In this document: positions 54,341 to 63,000 of the stretch, one piece after another | How the letters are laid out: each line of letters opens with the position of its first letter | How positions within the stretch are numbered: position 1 is the first letter of the stretch | DNA from: Sporocytophaga myxococcoides DSM 11118 | GTDB lineage: Bacteria; Bacteroidota; Bacteroidia; Cytophagales; Cytophagaceae | Assembly: GCF_000426725.1 (NCBI RefSeq) | Contig: NZ_AUFX01000005.1 | Coordinates: forward strand, 496,001 to 560,000 | DNA: 64,000 bases | Reading direction: 5' to 3' | Notes under the pieces: model-generated | Databases searched by the model: none | Seen by the model: the letters and a program-made list of their open reading frames with translations, nothing else | Told to the model about the DNA's origin: nothing | Program-made: the position numbers and the translations under genes

Positions 54341-57300
54341 ATGAATATTAATAAAAATAAACTGACGGCCATATTGTGTCTGGTTTTTCTGGTAATAGGA
54401 CATATAAAAGGTCAGAATCCGGGAGATCTTACCTTATGGTATACCAAAGATGCAGGAACTGTTTTTACTGACGCTTGCCTATTGGCAACGGTCGTTTAGG
54501 AGGGATGGTATATGGAATAGTGTCCAGAGATGTGATTGGATTGAATGAGTGTACTGTTTGGAGTGGAAATCCGGGGAACAATAACAAAGCAGGAGCAGCC
54601 AGTTCGCTGGCAACAGCGAGGAGTCAGATATTCGCAGGCAATTATACTGCAGCAGATGCCACTGTAAGTAATATGATAGGTTCCGGACAGGAACGATTTT
54701 TACCAGTAGGAAATCTTTACTTGAACTTTTCAGGGCATATTGCCACCAACTATTATCGTGAGCTAAACCTTCGTACAGCCATTGTCAGAACGACCTATTC
54801 ATATGCAGGTGTAAATTACATACGTGAATACTTTGCGAGTTATCCTGATCAGGTAATAGTCATACGTCTGACTGCCAGTCAGCCCGGTAAAATTACTTTT
54901 TCTACCAGTATGGATTCTCCACAAACTCCGGTTACCACTTCTAATGTCGGAAATGATTTGCTCCTTCTCAATGGGCAGGCAGATGCCGTAAAATTTCAGA
55001 ACAGGGTAAAGGTGAAGACTGAGGGAGGTTCGGTAACAGCTAATAGCAATAGTATTTCGGTTACTGGAGCAAACAGTGCGACAGTGATTCTGGCAATCGG
55101 ATCTAATTTTAATGCCTATAATAATGTCAGTGGAGACCAGGCTGCCAGGGCTACCAAGTATATTGATGATGTCAATGCTAAAACTTATACACAGCTTCTG
55201 AACGCTCATCTTGCGGACTACCAGGCTCTGTTCAACAGGGTAGATATCAACCTTGGACCTGGTCATTCTTCATCACAGTTGTCTACTGATCAAAGAGTGG
55301 CAAACTTCAGCACTTCTGATGATCCTCAGCTCGTACGGTTGCATTATCAATTTGGCCGTTACCTTATGATTGCTTGTTCGCGGCCAGGAAGTCAGCCGGC
55401 AAACTTACAAGGTGTGTGGAACAAAGACATGTATCCCTCTTGGGGAAGCAAGTATACAACCAACATTAATTTCCAGATGAATTACTGGATGACAGAATCC
55501 GGAAATCTGCCGGAATGTGCTATTCCTATGATTGAAAAAACAAAAGCTCTGGTAGCCCCTGGTCAGCAATCTGCCCAGGTCCATTGGGGTGTTAACAGTG
55601 GTTGGGTGCTCCACCACAACACCGATTTGTGGAATCGTACTGGTCCGATAGATGGGGCGTGGGGGCATTGGCCAACAGGAGGAGCGTGGATGTGCTACAA
55701 TCTCTGGGAGCACTATCAGTTTTCTAAAGATAAAATATATCTGAGTGATATTTATCCTATACTTAAAGGTAGTGCACAGTTTTTTCTGAACAGCCTGGTG
55801 ACAGAAACAGTGAGCTGAAACAATTATCTGGTGACCTGTCCAAGTACCTCCCCTGAAATTCAACACCAGGGGTATTGGACATGCTTTGCTCCCACTATGG
55901 ATAATCAGATTATCCGAGATTTATTTAATGCAAGCATCAAAGCATCTGAAATTTTAAATACCGATGCCACCTTTAGGCAGCAAGTGAAGGCCGCCGTTGC
56001 CAAGATTCCCCCACATAAAGTTGGTAAATTTGGCCAATTGCAGGAATGGTTCAACGATTGGGATAATCCCAACGACAAGAATCGGCATATCTCTCATTTG
56101 TATGGATTGTTTCCGAGTAATCAGATTTCAGTAAGAGGTACGCCCACTCTGGCCAATGCTGCAAAAGTTACTCTTAATCAGAGAGGTGATAATGCTACAG
56201 GATGGTCATTAGTATGGAAGATCAATTTCTGGGCGAGAATGGAGGATGGCAATCACGCTTATAACCTTATTAAACTTTTGTTGACGCCAGACAGGACCTA
56301 CAACAACTTATTCGATGCTCATCCTCCTTTCCAGATTGACGGTAATTTTGGTGCGGTTTCGGGAGTTAATGAAATGCTGATGCAGAGCCAGAATGATGAG
56401 GTGCAGTTTCTGCCAGCACTTCCAAATATCTGGTCAAATGGATATATAAAAGGTTTGAGGGCAAGAAATGGATTCCTTATTGATTCGATCAGCTGGAAAA
56501 GCGGAAAGCTTTCACAAGCAACAGTAACATCACTGCAGGGAGACACATTGCGGCTGAGGTATGGCAATATTGCAAGAACATACATTACCAGGAAAGGTGA
56601 AACTTATGCTTTCGATGGATCATTGAATTTAATGGGTGCGAGGGACAAAACAACTCCTTATAATGGAATACCTCATGTTATCCCAGGACGCATTGAAGCA
56701 GAAGAATATGATAATGGCGGAGATGGATTTGCTTACAGAGAAGCCAATGGAAACGGTAACGAAGGTGGTGCTACTTTCAGAAATGATGAGGTGGATATAG
56801 AAAGCACGATGGATGATGAGGGGAAATTTAATATCGGATACATTCTGAATGGGGAATGGTTGTTATATACCGTGGATGTATCAAAAACAGGTAAGTATAA
56901 TCTTGACCTTAGAGTGGCTGCACCAGATGATGGTAAAACTCTTCAGGTTGAAATGGATGGAGAAAATATCGCAGGGCCTGTCACTATTACCAATACAGGT
57001 GGGTGGCAAAACTGGGAAACAGTTTCTGTAAGGGATCTTGATCTGACCCAGGGGGTACATAAGATGAGAATTTTATTCAACGCCGATTATATGAATCTAA
57101 ATTATATTGAGTTTACGCCAGCAATAGTGACAGGTATAGAGACTGAAGAGAAAGAGACTGCTCGTATTTATCCAAATCCATTCAATAATGATGGAATTAA
57201 TATTAAACTTAAAGGGATTTTCAGATATAAAGTGGATAATATTCTTGGAATTCAGGTAGAATCAGGTGGTGCAACAGATTACGGAAATATAGGTGCAGCT

Positions 57301-57375
57301 TTGGGAACAGGTATATATATATTAACCATCGAAACCAAGAATGGAATCACGTTGCATAAAATTGTGAAACGCTGA
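54341..57375 (+). pseudogene. GH95 alpha-L-fucosidase with CBM6 and T9SS sorting domain, disrupted by a frameshift and an in-frame stop
   Basis: Read through both lesions it would be about 1011 residues: signal peptide (LTAILCLVFLVIGHIKGQ), GH95 N-terminal beta domain (WYTKDAGTVFTDA-LPIGNGRLGGMVYG), the (alpha/alpha)6 barrel with NINFQMNYWMTESGNL, PSTSPE (catalytic Glu) and IDGNFGAVSGVNEMLMQS, then CBM6 (from about 56683) and a sorting domain (from about 57163). Lesion 1: one T is missing near 54473-54476 (GCTTGCC where GCTTTGCC would restore ALPIGNG); the upstream frame stops at 54497. Lesion 2: TGA at 55816-55818, 36 bases before the catalytic Glu codon. All other conserved residues remain. 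Recent decay or sequencing errors are both possible. GH95 enzymes remove alpha-1,2-fucose (or L-galactose), for example from xyloglucan. Confidence 0.85.
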
Positions 57376-57791
57376 TTCTTCCATTTATATGAAAGAGTTA
57401 TACTGATGAATGGACTTTATTGGTTTTACCTTTGTCAATGAATTGGATCGAAATCTGACTTGTTGACTCCCATATAATATAGGCAATCACAACGCTTCAT
57501 AAATCAAACCGAAGCACAGATTAAGTAGAAGAAATTAACGGTATAAATGATGCTGATATTTTATGTAAGAGGATGGAGTAAAAGAGAAGGAAAAATTTTA
57601 ATATAAAAATAAAGTAGAAAGAGGTAAATAAATGTAAAACACTAAACTGAATATAAGAGTAACTCTATTCCATGAATATTTCAATAATGTCAGGACTTTT
57701 CCTGACATTATTTTTATAATGAAATTTATGAGAAAATCGTATAAAAGTTTTAATACACCCTATAATATTCCTGCTTCAAATCATCAAAATC
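57376..57791. other. Intergenic region with one hairpin
   Basis: About 415 AT-rich bases between the GH95 remnant and the convergent acetyltransferase gene. The only structure I can support is the hairpin at 57683-57714. Confidence 0.5.
57683..57714. terminator. Intrinsic terminator-like hairpin
   Basis: AATGTCAGG / CCTGACATT (9-base stem, 6-base loop) is followed by ATTTTTAT on the plus strand. It sits about 300 bases after the GH95 stop and 80 bases past the acetyltransferase 3' end, so it could serve either direction. Confidence 0.65.
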
Positions 57792-58445
57792 TCATGCTAG
57801 CGAGCAGTGGGATAACCATTCTGGAGCATCAAGCATTGTCTGCAATTTTTCATAAAACAATCCCATATGATACCCATCCATGATTCCATGGTGTATTTGA
57901 AGTCCGACAGGCATTTTATAAACTCCGTTTTCCTCAAAGTATTTACCAAGAGCAATGATTGGTATTGTTCCATTAACAGGATCATAAGGATGTGTCAATG
58001 ACGTAAAAGAAAACCACGGAACACTCGTGATGTAAAACTGATGATTGTTATCACCATTGGATTCATCCTTATTTGATAATACATTCTCAATATCCTTTAG
58101 TATATTCTCATAGAAGATAATAAAATCTTCTGAATGTCTTGTAGAACAAAATGAAAATTCATTATCAGGCAGAAGAACCGTGTAACCAGGATCTATGCTG
58201 GAATACTCATAAAGCTTGTTATCTATGATTCTGTGTCTGAACTGAGGTATTTCATTGACCACCTTGCTTAACGCAAAGCAGATGCTAGCAAAAAAGCGGA
58301 AATTGTTTTCTTTAACCTTCTTTCTGAACTTAGTGATATCTACATTACTTGAAGTGCTTACGAAAGGAATAAGTTTTTTAGAAAAGATTTCAAACATCCC
58401 TCTTCGTTTATAGGTGCTCAGATCAATTTCCTGTCTTGTATTCAT
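57792..58445 (-). CDS. Chloramphenicol acetyltransferase
   Basis: A 217-residue protein of the trimeric CAT family (type A). The N-terminus STYKRRGMFEIFSKKLIPFVSTSSNVDITKF matches the family. RFFASICFALSKVVNEIPQFRHRI and PWFSFTSLTHPYDP are conserved, and the catalytic His is in QIHHGIMDGYHMGLFYEKL (about 193-211), the equivalent of H-H-x-x-x-D-G. CATs transfer acetyl from acetyl-CoA to chloramphenicol. Distant relatives are not always active on it, so resistance is inferred. No mobile element adjoins it, and base composition looks like its neighbours. It is a single-gene unit. Confidence 0.88.
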   Translation of the reverse strand: MNTRQEIDLSTYKRRGMFEIFSKKLIPFVSTSSNVDITKFRKKVKENNFRFFASICFALSKVVNEIPQFRHRIIDNKLYEYSSIDPGYTVLLPDNEFSFCSTRHSEDFIIFYENILKDIENVLSNKDESNGDNNHQFYITSVPWFSFTSLTHPYDPVNGTIPIIALGKYFEENGVYKMPVGLQIHHGIMDGYHMGLFYEKLQTMLDAPEWLSHCSLA

Positions 58446-58478
58446 CTATTGAGTGAAAATGTATTTGGGCAAAAATAA

Positions 58479-58523
58479 AAAAAGCAAAGGATTGATTTGA
58501 TTTTTCATCCTTTGCTTTTTTAT
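58479..58523. terminator. Terminator downstream of the GH5 gene
   Basis: AAAGCAAAGGAT / ATCCTTTGCTTT with a 14-base loop has a T-run on the minus strand and one on the plus strand as well. It lies 16 bases past the mannanase stop codon. Confidence 0.85.
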
Positions 58524-58538
58524 AATAAAAGTAAATTT

Positions 58539-59855
58539 TTAATCCAGTGAATTCATCATATTAGCATATCTTTTAATCACCAATTGGGTTGAAGTATCTG
58601 TATCATAAACTGAATACCAACCTTGAAGCTCGTGCGGAGGATCTCCTGTGAATGGATCACCTTTTTTCCAGATAGTACCAGGAACTTTTGGCCTGCCTTC
58701 TCCTGACCATGCCCAGAAATTTACACCAGCTATCGGTGAACTTAAAGATGCATAGTTGTATGCTTCCTGGAATACTTTTGCATAGTAATTATCTTTTACT
58801 GTAGTAAGTGCTGATGGAGAAAAATTTCCATCATTTCTTGCGAGTCCAAACTCTTCTATTACCAATGGCTTAGCTAATTTCCTCGCCGCATCAACATGAA
58901 GCTTTAAATAGTGCTCCATTTTATGGACCGCCGAATCATAAGTTTTATCATTTCTTTTCGGATCATACCATCCCCAGTTTTCAACCCAGACGTGACAGGT
59001 TACATAATCAATGTCTGGTCCGTTATTATTCTCTTTGACATCTACCCCTGCATATTCTGGTCCTGACGTATATCCTTCTGTTCCCGCACTGACTAAATGA
59101 TTCGGATCCCATTGTTTTATGAGGGCAGCAGAGGAGTCTATCCATTTATTATATTTTTTTTGATTGTTCATCCCTCTTGGCTCATTGCACAATTGCCAGG
59201 ACATAATGGTTGGATCATCTTTGTAGTTAACCTTTGTGATTGAATTTTTTCTCGTCACAATTTTTTTGACGGCATTGTAATACATTTGAACAGCTGCAGA
59301 GTCTGAATAAAATTTTGCAGAGAATTTCTGGTATCTATCCCAGTCTCCACCTGGATGTGGGGGAGGGTAGGGGATGCTGTCTACAGACTTACTCCACAAC
59401 ATATATTGGCCCCATCCGCCTGACCATGGCCAGAAATTTCCTAAACATACTACAGCATACATTTTTCTCTTAGCCATTTCTGAAAGCAAAAAGTCAAGAC
59501 CATTTAACAGATCCTCGTCAAACTCCCCCGGTGCAGTTTGAACTGCCGGAAGCATTCTGTAGGGTTTGTCATTTGGACCTTCACTCAAACCTACAATCCG
59601 AAGATTGGTAATTCCTAAATCTTGAAGTCGATCTAATTCCCTGATAAGACGAGCTCTCTGGCCTCCCTTTTCCGAACCAAGATTTATCCCGTACCAGAAG
59701 TTGGCTCCCAAAAAATAGTAGGGTTTGCCATTCACGTAAAAGCCTGTGTTGCTTACTTTCACAAATTGATTAGTATGTTCAGGTTGCTTCTTTTCAGTGC
59801 TGCATGAGCTAATGAATACAAGGAGAATAATAAGTTGTAAAAAGTATTTTACCAT
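58539..59855 (-). CDS. GH5 endo-beta-1,4-mannanase-like lipoprotein
   Basis: A 438-residue protein with a lipoprotein signal peptide (FLQLIILLVFISSC, Cys18). The GH5 TIM barrel (about 30-430) resembles beta-mannanases: FYVNGKPYYFLGANFWYG, LGITNLRIVGLSEG, AVVCLGNFWPWSGGWGQYMLWS, acid/base Glu225 in SWQLCNEPRGM, and nucleophile Glu335 in LVIEEFGLARN. There is no CBM and no T9SS tail, so it is probably anchored in the outer membrane, cutting imported mannan or glucomannan pieces. It is transcribed apart from the CBM6 enzyme row, on the other strand. Confidence 0.92.
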   Translation of the reverse strand: MVKYFLQLIILLVFISSCSTEKKQPEHTNQFVKVSNTGFYVNGKPYYFLGANFWYGINLGSEKGGQRARLIRELDRLQDLGITNLRIVGLSEGPNDKPYRMLPAVQTAPGEFDEDLLNGLDFLLSEMAKRKMYAVVCLGNFWPWSGGWGQYMLWSKSVDSIPYPPPHPGGDWDRYQKFSAKFYSDSAAVQMYYNAVKKIVTRKNSITKVNYKDDPTIMSWQLCNEPRGMNNQKKYNKWIDSSAALIKQWDPNHLVSAGTEGYTSGPEYAGVDVKENNNGPDIDYVTCHVWVENWGWYDPKRNDKTYDSAVHKMEHYLKLHVDAARKLAKPLVIEEFGLARNDGNFSPSALTTVKDNYYAKVFQEAYNYASLSSPIAGVNFWAWSGEGRPKVPGTIWKKGDPFTGDPPHELQGWYSVYDTDTSTQLVIKRYANMMNSLD

Positions 59856-59951
59856 ATCAGATTACCTTAGAATGATAGTGTAAGGTTGATTATTAATGCG
59901 TTATAAATATAAAGAAATAGTATTAAACCTTAGTTAAAATATTTATAAATA

Positions 59952-59985
59952 AAAAGGCCCTTAAACGGTTGTTTAAAGGCCCTTG
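59952..59985 (-). terminator. Terminator downstream of the large T9SS protein gene
   Basis: GGCCCTTAAAC / GTTTAAAGGCC pair with one mismatch around a 4-base loop. On the minus strand GGGCC is followed by TTTTTATTTAT. It lies 20 bases past the stop codon. Confidence 0.8.
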
Positions 59986-60005
59986 AATATTGAATAGTAA
60001 AATAA

Positions 60006-63000
60006 TTATTCTTTTACCAGTTTGTAAACGTACACTGCATTTTCCGAAATCAGTTTTAAAGTATATACTCCTTTAGCCCAGTTACTGCCTATTAATGTAG
60101 TTCCTTTAGGTAGATTATCCATTTGACCCAATTCTTGTCCGGTTGAGGAATAAACTGCTAAACGGAAGTTTTCTAATCCGTTAATCTGCAGATTAAATGC
60201 ATCCAGAGAGGGGTTAGGGTAAATTTTTATCAGCGGCGATTCTTCACTTAACCATCTGATCTGGCTGTATTCATATTGTCCGTTATAGTCAACTTGTTGT
60301 AATCTGTAATAAGCAATATTTGAAAACTCCTTATCTATGAATGTATAAGTTGAGGCAGATCCATTAGCTGCCGGAACAAAGCTAATCGAACCGAAATTAA
60401 TGCCATCAACAGATTTTTCAATATAAAAACCTTTATTGTCAATCTGATTAATAACAGCCCATTTTAGCAATGCTCCCCCATCAACTTTAGAAGCAGTGAA
60501 GGAAAGGAAATCTACAGGTAATGTAGATCCGCATTTATCAACTTCCTGCGCTCCAAAATAATTAGTCGGCACTCCCATCAGGTTAGCGAATACTATGTTA
60601 TTCACAAAGCCATTAGGACATGTGTTTAATTTGACAGAAAAACTGAATGCTACCGAATCTCCGAATAACATTGGTGATTTGCCTGTTTTTAGAATCCATT
60701 CTACAGTGTTTTTAACACTGTTATAAACAGGAATGGCCTGATCTGGTGTCAATCCTGCAGAAGTGAAAAGCTTAGTTATAGAAGAAGCTGAGTATGTTAC
60801 ATTAGAAGCCAGTGGATCTGTTAAAGACACTTCAAATGCAGAGTCGAAATGTGTGTACCAATACAAGAGCTTGTGAGATGGATTTCCTGCTCCAGTGGTA
60901 GCTTCATTTGAATTGTAGAAACCAACATATCCGGCAGTCATATAAGTAATGTTGTCAAATTCATATGGCAATGCATTAAAATTATTGATCCATATTGATA
61001 GTTTATTATCAATAAGTTCAGCCTTGATTGTTAGTGTATCATTAGGCGAAGGATAGGAAATATCTACTTTGGAACCAATAAGTGTACCATTTTGAAATAA
61101 CTTGATGGCAAGTTGAGAACAGGAGTTGTTAACAAAAGTAAGCAACAATCCTTTCAATGGATTTCCAGAACAAACTGGTGTTCCTCCATTATGTCTGAAG
61201 ACAAGCGAAAATGGTTGAGCTAGTTCAGGCTTTATTTTTGTAATAAGTGTTCCGTTTTTACCATGGGAGTAGTCATAGGTTGCAAGCTTTGGTGTTCCTC
61301 CAGGATTTTTGGTATTTGTAAAATCCATTTTTCCTTCCCCGCAATGTGTTGTCCAGTCTGTAGATGAAGGTAATGTTGGGTTTGCGATAGTTCCTTGTGT
61401 TTGCTTAAAAGAAACAGTATAAGGAATGATATCATTTATATCATAACCAGTAGCCGGTGAAGTTTTCTTTATTGTACTTGCAATTGGGTTTAATGGAGGA
61501 ATTGGCTTACATGTCACCAATACTTTAAATGAAGAGTCAATTGGTGCCTGTGAAGTAGACTGTATCCATGCTTTATTATCAACCAGGATGTCCGCACTGC
61601 AATCACTTTTTGCTTTAGCAGCATATTTGATCATTCCTGAAGCTCCCGGTAACATTGAAGGAGTACACCAGGTGACAACTCTGGTCGAAGGGTTGTAGGT
61701 AGCTTTAATGCCAAGAGCTTCAGATTCTGTGAAGCCTTGCCACTCAAGATCTGCAGGCAATGTGTCGGTTACACATACATTTTGCATTTCCATGCCTGGA
61801 ACAGGTCCTCTTCCTAATATTCTTCTCCATACATAACCATCCCACTCTTCAACCAATAAACGATCAAAGTTTTTGTTGTAATTGGGTTCACAGGCATCTA
61901 CGTGAACATCATTAACTGGGATAGATAAAGCAGGATTATAAGAACTCTGATAATTGAACCATGAAGGTGATATCGGGAAGTACAGGTGTTTATCATTTGT
62001 ACCAACATCCAAAGTATTATCAAATGACCAGTCATCAGCCATTAAAGGACCAACAGGAACTGTACCGCATGCAGAGCTTCCTCCTTTTGCCTGAAACTGA
62101 ATAGCCATTCTGAATGGGGCTGCAATTCCTTTATGGACAAATAATACTGCATTAGGTTCTCCGGTTTTAGCGAAGAACATATTTGTATGCTGAGTAGTAG
62201 CCATTAAGGTGTCCGGAAAACGCATTATTAGACGTTGATTCCATTTACCGTTAGCATCTTCCCCGAATGTATATTGCTCAGATGTAAACTTAACCTTGTC
62301 AGGATCTCCACCTTCAAGGATTGTAACCTTTAAGTCCCAGCCATTGATGTTTTTTACAGGATCATAAATACCTATTCTTGCTGCATCATTTAAGAAATAG
62401 GATATTCTGTAATTACCAGGGTTGATATATGGTTCCTGAGCTCCATGAAGTACTCTGAAGTAATGGTTGCCTGCGTTTGGTCCTGAGAGTCCATATGAGT
62501 ATGTTACTCTTACATCCGGACGTCCACCATTTAACCACCCGTTCTGGGATGAGTTGCTAAAACGAAGTGTATAGTTAATAATATCACCGTTTGCAGCTAT
62601 ATTTCTGTCTGCTACTTTGGCAATTGACAATGACCTTGAGATGATATTTACGCAGTTTTTTTCAAAGGTAGCAGTTTCATTGTTAGGGAATTCATTACTT
62701 GTATGAGAGTCACTGTTGCTTGCTGCAATAGTTGCTTGATTGCAGATGATTTTGTTCTCGTAACCGGCTTTAACTCTTACCTTAAACTTTACTTCACCAT
62801 ATGTTGGATAAGTCTTTGGATTAAAGGTTTTCCAATCGTCCCCAGATTCTCCGGTTGAAGTATATCCGGGAATGGTGCCAATATTCCAGGTTATTACTCC
62901 TGCACTATTTGTTCCTCCAACGGCTGAAACGAATTCTACTTCAGGAGGAAGAGGGTAGGTGATGACTACATTCTCAGCCTGCAGGATAGAAAAGTTTCTA

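Noticed and set aside
54461-54480. Programmed -1 frameshift in the GH95 gene at the T-run
   Set aside because: A slip at the T-run 54462-54466 would enter a frame with TGA at 54469-54471, so the shift has to occur after 54471. No slippery heptamer is present there. A lost T in GCTTTGCC explains the sequence better.
54799-55266. Open frame of 155 codons antisense to GH95
   Set aside because: It lies wholly within the GH95 coding region, where the plus-strand frame has clear family motifs.
55816-55818. TGA in GH95 as selenocysteine or read-through codon
   Set aside because: No hairpin resembling a bacterial SECIS follows, GH95 enzymes do not use selenocysteine, and the same gene already has a frameshift.
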